Shown here: positions 23,170-29,895 of the stretch, piece by piece
Layout: every line of letters begins with the position of its first letter
How positions within the stretch are numbered: position 1 is the first letter of the stretch
Translations under genes and position numbers: made by a program
Notes under the pieces: generated by a model
Database searches by the model: none
Told to the model about the DNA's origin: nothing
Seen by the model: only the letters and a program-made list of their open reading frames with translations
DNA from: Clostridia bacterium
GTDB taxonomy: Bacteria > Bacillota > Clostridia > Oscillospirales > Acutalibacteraceae
Length of the DNA stretch: 41,670 nucleotides
Direction of reading: 5' to 3'
Assembly: GCA_017416485.1 (NCBI GenBank)
Contig: JAFQCH010000014.1
Span: 1-41,670 of the forward strand

Positions 23170-24483
23170 TTAGCCTTCAACAACAGCAGTGATGCCGTCG
23201 ATGATGATGTTGAAGTAGGGAGCGCTTCTGAATTCGCTTTCTGCGAAGTAACCGTCAATGATAACTTCGGTATCGCCTTCGTAAGCAGCATCAGGCTGAA
23301 CGTCAGCAAGGTAAGAGGTAAGGACTTCGCCGTTTACGGTGAAAGTAGCGGTGTCATAAACGTGAAGTTCACCGTTCTTGAAAGCTTCGATAGCAGCATC
23401 AATAGCTTCCTGTGTGCCTTCAGCAGCAACTGCAGTGTTGAGTTCGGTGAGTTCAACAGCGCCTTCGTTGAAGCCGCCGCACCAGTCTGCAGCAATTTCT
23501 TCGCCCTTGACAACACAGTCGATCATGTAGGTCATGTAGGGAGCCCAGTTGATCTTGGAAGAAATAAGAGCAGTGGTCGGACCCATGTCAGAGGTGTTTA
23601 CGTTGTAAGCAACGTTGGGAACGCCGTATTCTTCACAAGCCTTGGGAGCGCCTTCGGAGTCAGCATGCTGGCTGATGAGCTTGCAACCGCTTTCGATGAG
23701 AGCGATAGCCTGGGTTCTTTCTGCGTCGATGTCAAACCAGGAGTTGGTGTACTTGACTTCCATGGTAACGGTCGGGCAAACGGATTTTGCACCAAGATAG
23801 AAAGAGGTGTAGCCGGAGATAACTTCTGCATAGGGGAATGCGCCGACATAACCCATCTTTGCTTCTTCAGCAGTGAATTCGCCGTTTTCGATCATTTCGT
23901 TGAGCTTCATACCTGCAACGATACCTGCAACAAAGCGGCCTTCGTAGATGGAAGCGAAAGCATTGTGGAAGTTGGGAATGTTTTCAACCTTTGCGCTGTC
24001 GCCGGTTGCATGGCAGAACTGAACGTCCGGGCATTCCTGAGCAGCCTGAATGAGGTAGTCTTCATGGCCGAAGGAGTCACCGAAAACGATGTTGCAGCCC
24101 TGGTCAACAAGGTCCATAGCTGCTTCGTAGCAAGCTTCGCTTTCAGCGATGTCGCTCATAACGATAACCTGATCGTCAGAGAGGCCGAGAGTAGCCTGCA
24201 CTTCTTCAACAGCGTTCATGAAGTTCTTGTCGTAGGTGGAGTCCGTGGGAGCGTGCAGGAAAATGAAGCCAACCTTGATGTTGGAATAATCAAGTGCTAC
24301 ATCATCAGCAGCATCGCCTGCGGTTGCGTTGCCGTCGGTTGCAACATTACCGTCGGATACAACATTGCCGTCGGTGAGGGTTTCGTCGTCTGCAGTGTTG
24401 TCGCAAGCTGCGAAGCAGCCGATTACCATGCAGAGAGAGAGTACAAGTGCGAGAATCTTAAGGGTCTTTTTCACTTTGTTCAT
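23170..24483 (-). CDS. BmpA/PnrA-family nucleoside-binding lipoprotein
   Basis: The 437-residue protein has a lipoprotein signal with lipobox FAAC (lipid Cys at about 26), then an Asp/Gly/Asn-rich linker (about 28-62), then a periplasmic-binding-protein domain. VGFIFLHAPTDSTYDKNFMN, FGDSFGHEDYLIQAAQECPD and YEGRFVAGIVAGM match the basic membrane protein (BMP/Med) family, which binds purine nucleosides outside the cell. It lies between xpt and the ABC transporter genes, the known arrangement for nucleoside uptake and salvage. It is anchored to the outer face of the membrane. Confidence 0.94.
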   Translation of the reverse strand: MNKVKKTLKILALVLSLCMVIGCFAACDNTADDETLTDGNVVSDGNVATDGNATAGDAADDVALDYSNIKVGFIFLHAPTDSTYDKNFMNAVEEVQATLGLSDDQVIVMSDIAESEACYEAAMDLVDQGCNIVFGDSFGHEDYLIQAAQECPDVQFCHATGDSAKVENIPNFHNAFASIYEGRFVAGIVAGMKLNEMIENGEFTAEEAKMGYVGAFPYAEVISGYTSFYLGAKSVCPTVTMEVKYTNSWFDIDAERTQAIALIESGCKLISQHADSEGAPKACEEYGVPNVAYNVNTSDMGPTTALISSKINWAPYMTYMIDCVVKGEEIAADWCGGFNEGAVELTELNTAVAAEGTQEAIDAAIEAFKNGELHVYDTATFTVNGEVLTSYLADVQPDAAYEGDTEVIIDGYFAESEFRSAPYFNIIIDGITAVVEG

Positions 24484-24522
24484 CCTCCAATGAAAATAAT
24501 TTTGGACTGTTTTATTTCTTTA

Positions 24523-25101
24523 TCAATCATTGCTTGCAAAACAGATGGAATCATCTGTCATGGAAGCAATAATTGCCAAAGACTGAACGGGAATGCCGGT
24601 TTCACGCAACAGCTTGCCGCCGTTCTGGAAACCTTTTTCAATTGCAATACCGAACCCGACAACTTCGGCACCTGCCTGTTCGCAAATGCTCTTGAGGCCC
24701 ATGCAAGCCTGTCCGTCGGCAAGAAAATCGTCAATCACAAGCACCTTGTCCTGCGCATTGAGGTATTTCTTTGATACGGCAACGGTGTATGTGATACCTT
24801 TTGTAAAAGAGAAAACGTCAGCGGTGAATATATCATTTCCGACGTTTTTGTGGTGGCCTTTTTTCGCAAACACAACAGGCACCTCAAAATGTTCGGCAGC
24901 GGCGCAGGCAATTGCAATGCCGGATGCTTCCACTGTCAGAATTTTTGTGACGCCTGTATCTTTAAAGGTATTATAGAACTCCTCGCCGAGTGCTTTAATA
25001 AGTTTGTAATCAATTTGATGATTTAAAAAAGAATCCACTTTCAGAACATTGCCGGGAAGCACGGTGCCGTCTTGCAGGATGCGGTCTTCAAGCAATTTCA
25101 T
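24523..25101 (-). CDS. xpt: Xanthine phosphoribosyltransferase
   Basis: Xpt makes XMP from xanthine and PRPP in purine salvage. The 192-residue protein matches the family in length and has LEDRILQDGTVLPGNVLKVDSFLNHQID (starting at residue 4), the TVEASGIAIA motif, a lysine-rich FAKKGHHKN segment, and the PRPP-binding VLVIDDFLADGQA loop (about 121-133). It is first in the operon and has a short leader. In many Firmicutes xpt is behind a purine riboswitch; none is seen here. Confidence 0.95.
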   Translation of the reverse strand: MKLLEDRILQDGTVLPGNVLKVDSFLNHQIDYKLIKALGEEFYNTFKDTGVTKILTVEASGIAIACAAAEHFEVPVVFAKKGHHKNVGNDIFTADVFSFTKGITYTVAVSKKYLNAQDKVLVIDDFLADGQACMGLKSICEQAGAEVVGFGIAIEKGFQNGGKLLRETGIPVQSLAIIASMTDDSICFASND

Positions 25102-25145
25102 GCGCGGATCCTCCTTTTTTGAAAATCAACTTTATTGACGACTGC

Positions 25146-25174
25146 ATTATAGTACAAAATGCTGCCGAAATCAA
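25146..25174 (-). promoter_or_regulatory. Promoter of the xpt-nucleoside transporter operon
   Basis: On the minus strand TTGATT (complement 25169-25174), 17 bp, TATAAT (complement 25146-25151). The predicted leader is only about 40 nt, too short for a purine aptamer and expression platform. Confidence 0.85.
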
Positions 25175-25549
25175 TAGAAAATGCTTTTTGTAACCGTTCT
25201 TTTGTCGGTTTTCTATGTTTTTAACAAAGAATTTTACAACGCTAAAGCGGATTTATGGGTAGTTTGATAAAGAATGCAATACAAAAGTTACAAGCTTGTT
25301 ACTCTTTGCCGTGATTTATATTTTTTTGCATTATTTGCAGTGAATAAAAAATAACAAAACTACATTATCATTTATGGAAATAAACCATTTGTTCATATTT
25401 TGTACAAAATTTATTGCTAATAATTGTTGATTTTACCACCAAAGGAAAGGTTGCTTTTAAGTTGGTAATTATGTAAAATATATAATGTGAAACAAAAGCG
25501 AAGCGCAAGGAATGTTTCGCGAAAAGAAAAGCAGAAAGGATATTCACTT
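25175..25549. other. AT-rich intergenic region between divergent genes
   Basis: It holds the upstream flank of the xpt promoter and the leader of the second dockerin gene. A TATAAT at 25481-25486 is the best -10 for the plus-strand gene, but no -35 box at 16-18 bp is convincing, so an activator may be needed. I see no RNA gene or riboswitch here. Confidence 0.5.
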
Positions 25550-28411
25550 ATGAAAAAGTCCAAAAAACTTCTCAGCATTCTGTTGGCGGTCGTAATGGTA
25601 TTTTCCGTTGTTGCCGTTCCTGTGAGTGCTGCCGTCCCGTCCAATGTGCAGACAGTGGAGTCATTGATTCAACCCTCGAATCTTGCCGGTCTTGTTGACT
25701 GGCTGCTGACCTCGCTGAACAACAGAAAAGAAAAGTATGCAGACGCGGTGCTTAATTTTGTGTGCACTTTTGTTGAGGATATCAAAGCGGAAGTGCCCGA
25801 AGGCACGAATGTGTTCAATGATAAAATTGCAACCTCCACCAAGGCTACATATGTCATGAACTTCCTTGATAAAATGCTTGCCGAAGAAAACCTGAACAGC
25901 GCACTCGGTGAAACTGTTCCGAAAATTGCTGATTTCTTCGGTATTACTATCAGTTTGAACTCTGTTAACGGTATTTTGGCAACACTGCAATCTTTGAATG
26001 GTGTTAAAGGGCTTGCGGGTGGCGATATTGCTGCACTGAATCTTAATGCACTTATTGTAGATGAATTTATCGGTTCTTCTGCTCAATCAAGAGAAAATAC
26101 GGGCGATTTGCAGATCATCTACAATCTTTTGCAGTTCCTTGCAGATAACAAAACTATTTTGAAGAATTTCCTTAAAGGGGAACTTAATTTTGGCAATCTG
26201 AAATCTATCCTTGGCGATCTTGCCGATGAAGTGAATGGTTATGCAAGTGAAATCACCGTCATGATCAAAGATCTTGTTTACGAAAAACTCCTCGGTGCGC
26301 CCGACGGCAAGGCTTCCCACGCCGAAAGTGCTTACAAAAACTGGACAGTCGATCAGATGGCAATCGGTGCGCTTGTAAAAATGCTGACCGGTGCCGTACC
26401 GGCAGATACGGATGAAATCAATAATTTCCTGAATAAGCCTGTTTATGACCTGCTTGCATACTACGGCGACCGTCTGTATGACAGTTTCCTGGTTGACATT
26501 CTGCAGAATGACCTGATGGGTGTTATCAAGCAGTATGCAGAAGGCAATGCCCTTGCGCAGTATTTCAATATGGATGTTACCTTTACCGGCTTTGCCAATG
26601 ACCTTGCCGGAAAAGTTAATTTTGCAGAAAACGGTATTTTTGCAGAAGTTAACAATCTGGTTGTTGCCCTGCTTGAAAAAGTAATTGCAAACGATGTTTT
26701 TGTTAAACTTGGCCTTGTGACGGGTGGTAATGAAAACCTCAATGCAAACCTTGAAAAGGTGATCAAGTATATTCTTCCCAGAATGGCAGCCATTCTGGAT
26801 CCTGCCGAATTTGATTTCTCTATGTACACGCAGGATTATGTCGCAGAAAAGACACTCGCAGAGCTTGCCCCCGGCATCCTGAAGATTTTCTTCCCCGGTT
26901 GGTTCCACCTTGAAGCAGAACAGATCGATGTTGTTGAACAGATCGACACCATGGGCGAAGCCGCTGCACTGGCTGTTTACTATGCACTCATTTCGTTCAA
27001 TGAAGTAATGTTTACAACCGAAGGTGCTTACGATTATGTTGCCGAATGGAACAGCATGATTTTTGAAGCAGACGGCAAAACACTGAAAGATCTCGGCAAT
27101 TCCGAATGGGGCAACATCTGCCTTTCCATGGCTGCGGATGCCGCAATGTTCGGTTTTATTCTCAACGGCGAAAATCTTTTCTTTGGTTGGACAATGGATG
27201 ATATCAAAGCCGCCAAAGCTGACAAATGGACTGCCGAAGAATTTTTGGATGAAATTGCCGACTGGGCAATCAATATGGTAAAAGGTGTTCCTGCCGTTGC
27301 AGATCATTTCACGGCAAAACGCGGCGAGATTGACGGTTATGGCCCGTTCTATAAACTCAATGTACTGCTCAATGAAATCCTTGACTGGAGCTTCCTGAAC
27401 GGCGCTTCCCGCGGTTCTTTCAATCTTGATATTGAAACCCTTGTCTTTGACAGCATTCTTGCAAAGGTTTATAAGTTTGACATTGCAGGCGTTCTTGATC
27501 TGTTTGCAATCAACAGCAAAGCGGGCAATGTGCTTAATAAAAACACCGTTCCCGCACTGCTTTCCATTGTGGACAATGTGCTGAATGTGCTTTTCAGCCA
27601 CACCGGCAACCAGCAGAAAGTAACCGTTCCCGCAACCTGTGCAAATATCGGTTTTTCGGTTACTGCCTGCACAAAGTGCGGTCTGTATCAGAATAATACC
27701 TATACCGAAACCGCAAAATTGCCGCATGTAACCGCATCCGAAATTCTGATTGCTGCAACCTGTGAAGGAAATGGTCTTGTCCGCTACACTTGCGAAAACT
27801 GTGACTATGTGCTTCGTGAAGTGACCGATGCACTCGGTCATAAATACGGTATGTCCACCGTTGAAATTGAGGGTACTTGGTATTTTGGTAACATCTGTGC
27901 AAACTGTGGTGCTGCAGACGGCGAACTGAAAACAGCGCCCGTGCCGGATGCTATTGCAATTGCAAAGAATCCCGACAAAGTTGAATACATTATGAACAGC
28001 GATGAAGAACTGGATCTGACAGGCTGGATCGTGAACGAAGTTTATACGGGTGACTATGGTTTCTCCAGAGAATTGGCTGCAGATAAGTATGAACTGATTG
28101 AAGTTGTTACGGAACTTGATCTGACTGTTGCCGGCGAACAGACCATCACGGTCAGATACTTTGATTGTGAAGCATCTTTCACCGTAACGGTTGTAGACAA
28201 CAGCGAGCCTGAATATTTGCTCGGTGATGCCACGGGTGATGGCAAAGTGGATGCCGGTGATGCCCGTGCGGCACTGCGCCATTCCGTTGCCCTTGAACTG
28301 CTTACAGGTGTCAAAGAAAAAGCAGCCGACTACAACTGCGACAACAAAGTGGATGCAAGTGATGCCCGTGCAATCCTTCGTTTTTCTGTTGGTCTTAATC
28401 CTTTCGGTTAA
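25550..28411 (+). CDS. Large secreted protein with C-terminal dockerin
   Basis: From ATG 25550 (after AGAAAGGATA) the product has 953 residues and a signal peptide (1-28, VSA-AV). Residues about 30-680 are a helical region I do not recognise. Then come clostridial extracellular modules with CxxC pairs (CTKCG, CENCD, CANCG) and an ALGHKYG spacer, an Ig-like Big_3-type domain (about 800-880), and a C-terminal dockerin pair: DATGDGKVDAGD and DYNCDNKVDASD have Asp/Asn at calcium-loop positions, each followed by ARAxLRxSVxL helices. The dockerin is in the normal C-terminal position, unlike the protein at 7283. It may dock on a cohesin such as the one at 10497. The upstream in-frame extension from 25487 lacks a signal peptide and is unlikely. 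Confidence 0.88.
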   Translation: MKKSKKLLSILLAVVMVFSVVAVPVSAAVPSNVQTVESLIQPSNLAGLVDWLLTSLNNRKEKYADAVLNFVCTFVEDIKAEVPEGTNVFNDKIATSTKATYVMNFLDKMLAEENLNSALGETVPKIADFFGITISLNSVNGILATLQSLNGVKGLAGGDIAALNLNALIVDEFIGSSAQSRENTGDLQIIYNLLQFLADNKTILKNFLKGELNFGNLKSILGDLADEVNGYASEITVMIKDLVYEKLLGAPDGKASHAESAYKNWTVDQMAIGALVKMLTGAVPADTDEINNFLNKPVYDLLAYYGDRLYDSFLVDILQNDLMGVIKQYAEGNALAQYFNMDVTFTGFANDLAGKVNFAENGIFAEVNNLVVALLEKVIANDVFVKLGLVTGGNENLNANLEKVIKYILPRMAAILDPAEFDFSMYTQDYVAEKTLAELAPGILKIFFPGWFHLEAEQIDVVEQIDTMGEAAALAVYYALISFNEVMFTTEGAYDYVAEWNSMIFEADGKTLKDLGNSEWGNICLSMAADAAMFGFILNGENLFFGWTMDDIKAAKADKWTAEEFLDEIADWAINMVKGVPAVADHFTAKRGEIDGYGPFYKLNVLLNEILDWSFLNGASRGSFNLDIETLVFDSILAKVYKFDIAGVLDLFAINSKAGNVLNKNTVPALLSIVDNVLNVLFSHTGNQQKVTVPATCANIGFSVTACTKCGLYQNNTYTETAKLPHVTASEILIAATCEGNGLVRYTCENCDYVLREVTDALGHKYGMSTVEIEGTWYFGNICANCGAADGELKTAPVPDAIAIAKNPDKVEYIMNSDEELDLTGWIVNEVYTGDYGFSRELAADKYELIEVVTELDLTVAGEQTITVRYFDCEASFTVTVVDNSEPEYLLGDATGDGKVDAGDARAALRHSVALELLTGVKEKAADYNCDNKVDASDARAILRFSVGLNPFG

Positions 28412-28425
28412 AATCAATTGTTCGG

Positions 28426-28452
28426 GGCTGCCCGTAAGGGCAGCCTTTTTTT
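28426..28452 (+). terminator. Terminator of the second dockerin gene
   Basis: GGCTGCCC, GTAA loop, GGGCAGCC and seven T (28446-28452). Confidence 0.93.
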
Positions 28453-28456
28453 GTTC

Positions 28457-28485
28457 TTGTACTATCTTTTACTATATGGTATTAT
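28457..28485 (+). promoter_or_regulatory. Promoter of uppP
   Basis: TTGTAC (28457-28462), 17 bp, TATTAT (28480-28485). Confidence 0.6.
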
Positions 28486-28516
28486 ATATATAATAAAAAA
28501 TATATGAGAGGTAAAT

Positions 28517-29350
28517 ATGGAGCTTACATTTTTTGAGATTCTGAAAGTCATTCTGTTGGGGCTTGTGGAAGGGGTTACGGAATGGCTTCCCGTCAGCAGT
28601 ACGGGGCACATGCTGATTGTTGATGAGTTTGTAAAGCTGAATGCGGATGAGGCATTCAAGGAAATGTTTTTTGTTGTGATTCAGTTGGGGGCCATTCTTG
28701 CGGTTGTTCTGTTGTTCTGGAAAAAGATGTTTCCGTTCACCCTGCACAAGAATGCGAAGCCCGAAATCCGCAAGGATGTTTTTTCGGTGTGGTTCAAAGT
28801 GGTGGTTGCCTGTGTGCCCGGTGCGGTCGTCACGCTTTTGTTTGATGACTGGATCGAAGCACATCTGCACACCCCTCCCGTCATTGCCGCGGCATTGGTC
28901 GTGTATGGCATTGCCTTTATTGCTGTTGAAATGTGGAACAAAAAGCGCACCCCGAAAACGGAAACGCTGGATGATATCACCTACAAAACGGCATTGCTCA
29001 TCGGTCTGTTTCAGGTGCTGTCCATCATTCCCGGCACCTCCCGATCGGGGGCAACCATCATCGGTGCGTTGATCATCGGTGTGTCCCGCGTGGCAGCGGC
29101 GGAATTCACTTTCTTCCTTGCCGTACCTGTCATGTTCGGACTCAGTGCTATCAAGATTTTAAAATTCGGACTTGATTTTTCGGCACCCGAACTTGTGATT
29201 CTGTTGGTCGGTATGGCGGTTGCGTTTGCCGTGTCGGTACTGGTAATCAAATTCCTGATGAGCTACATTAAAAAGCATGATTTCCGCGCATTCGGCATTT
29301 ACCGCATTGTATTGGGTGTTGTGATTCTGTTGTTGCTTTGCATCAGATAA
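28517..29350 (+). CDS. uppP: Undecaprenyl-diphosphatase
   Basis: UppP dephosphorylates undecaprenyl pyrophosphate to recycle the carrier for peptidoglycan synthesis and gives bacitracin tolerance. The 277-residue membrane protein has both catalytic motifs: EGVTEWLPVSSTGHM (17-31) and PGTSRSGATI (about 173-182). It has about eight hydrophobic spans, as expected. It is monocistronic, with a GAGAGG ribosome site. Confidence 0.96.
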   Translation: MELTFFEILKVILLGLVEGVTEWLPVSSTGHMLIVDEFVKLNADEAFKEMFFVVIQLGAILAVVLLFWKKMFPFTLHKNAKPEIRKDVFSVWFKVVVACVPGAVVTLLFDDWIEAHLHTPPVIAAALVVYGIAFIAVEMWNKKRTPKTETLDDITYKTALLIGLFQVLSIIPGTSRSGATIIGALIIGVSRVAAAEFTFFLAVPVMFGLSAIKILKFGLDFSAPELVILLVGMAVAFAVSVLVIKFLMSYIKKHDFRAFGIYRIVLGVVILLLLCIR

Positions 29351-29366
29351 AATATAATGAAAAACC

Positions 29367-29403
29367 ACCGCACCGCCGTATGCTTTTCATACGGCGGTGC
29401 GGT
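29367..29403. terminator. GC-rich palindrome after uppP
   Basis: ACCGCACCGCCGTATG (29367-29382) and its exact complement (29388-29403) form a 16-bp stem with loop CTTTT. It may end uppP transcription, though no T run follows on plus; minus-strand T residues lie beyond it. A close relative sits at 29795-29831. Confidence 0.75.
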
Positions 29404-29412
29404 AAATCATGA

Positions 29413-29441
29413 TTGCAATTGTTGTCGAAACATGATATAAT
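29413..29441 (+). promoter_or_regulatory. Promoter of the toxin-like small ORF
   Basis: TTGCAA (29413-29418), 17 bp, TATAAT (29436-29441) with extended TG. Transcription should start near 29448, giving a leader of about 80 nt. The leader has a hairpin CGGAGGG/CCCTCCG (29493-29512) directly before the ribosome site GGAAAGGAGGG. Confidence 0.75.
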
Positions 29442-29528
29442 AGTCTCCGGGCAAGGCAGACCTTGAACGGTAGGCGGTTACCTTCCGACATTCGGAGGGT
29501 CTTTTCCCTCCGGAAAGGAGGGATTTGC

Positions 29529-29633
29529 ATGGTGACATGGGAAGAGCTTCTTTTGTTTGTTGCACTTCTTATCGCAATTGCAGATTTTGTTTTCAAAATA
29601 TGTGAACATATCTTCAAAACAAAAAAGAAATAA
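29529..29633 (+). CDS. 34-residue membrane peptide, putative type I toxin
   Basis: The ORF is short but well framed: GGAAAGGAGGG lies 7 nt before the ATG. The peptide has MVTWEELL at its N-terminus, one hydrophobic helix (about 7-25) and a basic tail KTKKK, the build of holin-like (Hol_Tox) and TxpA/Fst-type toxins. It is flanked by a consensus promoter and a convergent antisense gene, and its stop codon lies inside the shared terminator. The ribosome-site GGAGGG can be replaced by an upstream GGAGGG in pairing with CCCTCC, so translation may depend on RNA folding. Toxicity is inferred from architecture; the peptide could also be a harmless membrane peptide. Confidence 0.7.
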   Translation: MVTWEELLLFVALLIAIADFVFKICEHIFKTKKK

Positions 29634-29670
29634 CCGCCCCTGACTTTCCACATCTGGGCGATTATTTCTT
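29621..29670. terminator. Bidirectional terminator shared by toxin mRNA and antisense RNA
   Basis: AAGAAATAACCGCCC (from 29625) pairs with GGGCGATTATTTCTT (29656-29670), with one mismatch. The minus strand then reads TTTTTTG, a strong terminator for the antisense RNA. The plus strand continues into TTTCTTAACAG, a weaker stop. Confidence 0.85.
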
Positions 29671-29712
29671 AACAGATTAGAAAGGCTAACCGTCTATCGG
29701 TCTGCCTTGTTC
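29621..29712 (-). ncRNA. Putative antisense antitoxin RNA
   Basis: A perfect promoter (TTGACA-17-TATAAT, complement 29719-29747) would start a minus-strand RNA near 29712 that ends at the terminator at 29621-29670, about 90 nt long. It has no ORF. It is complementary to the 3' part of the toxin mRNA, including the stop codon. Its 5' end (CAAGGCAGACC) is identical to the 5' end of the toxin mRNA because the DNA is an inverted repeat. The layout resembles TxpA/RatA and BsrG/SR4, where convergent transcripts overlap at their 3' ends. Confidence 0.7.
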
Positions 29713-29718
29713 ACTTAT

Positions 29719-29747
29719 ATTATAGCAATATTTTTGTAATCTGTCAA
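29719..29747 (-). promoter_or_regulatory. Promoter of the antisense RNA
   Basis: On the minus strand TTGACA (complement 29742-29747), 17 bp, TATAAT (complement 29719-29724): a full consensus match with no ORF behind it. Confidence 0.9.
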
Positions 29748-29768
29748 CACCCGGCGGGGTGTTTTTTT
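29746..29768 (+). terminator. Distal terminator of the toxin mRNA
   Basis: AACACCC (29746-29752) and GGGTGTT (29757-29763) with a T run to 29768. A plus transcript passing the shared terminator would end here, at about 320 nt. Confidence 0.8.
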
Positions 29769-29794
29769 GTGGCAGTTAATCGTAATTTGAAACC

Positions 29795-29831
29795 ACCGCG
29801 CCGCCGTATGAAAGGCATACGGCGGCGCGGT
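29795..29831. repeat. Second GC-rich palindrome beside the toxin locus
   Basis: ACCGCGCCGCCGTATG (29795-29810) and its exact complement (29816-29831), loop AAAGG. It is a near copy of the palindrome at 29367-29403: two stem positions differ and the changes are compensated in both arms. It lies 65 bp before the stop of the minus-strand gene at 29896 and may serve as its terminator. Confidence 0.8.
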
Positions 29832-29895
29832 GCGCTGTGGGATGTCAGAAAAGGTGTGTTGAGCTAAAAATGTGAACAATATTCACATTTATTCC

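Larger units (their letters stand above)
29452..29709. repeat. Inverted repeats bracketing the toxin-like gene
   Basis: CAAGGCAGACC (29452-29462) and GGTCTGCCTTG (29699-29709) are perfect 11-bp inverted repeats. Similarity continues inward: TAGGCGGTTACCTT on the sense side matches TAGACGGTTAGCCTTT on the antisense side. In a full-length mRNA the 5' and 3' ends would pair over about 30 nt. Confidence 0.88.

Noticed and set aside
25102..25500. Purine riboswitch before xpt
   Set aside because: I could not find the conserved three-way junction core; the promoter lies about 45 bp from the gene.
26087..28417. 776-residue open frame on the minus strand
   Set aside because: It is the shadow of the second dockerin gene and shows no domain or ribosome site.
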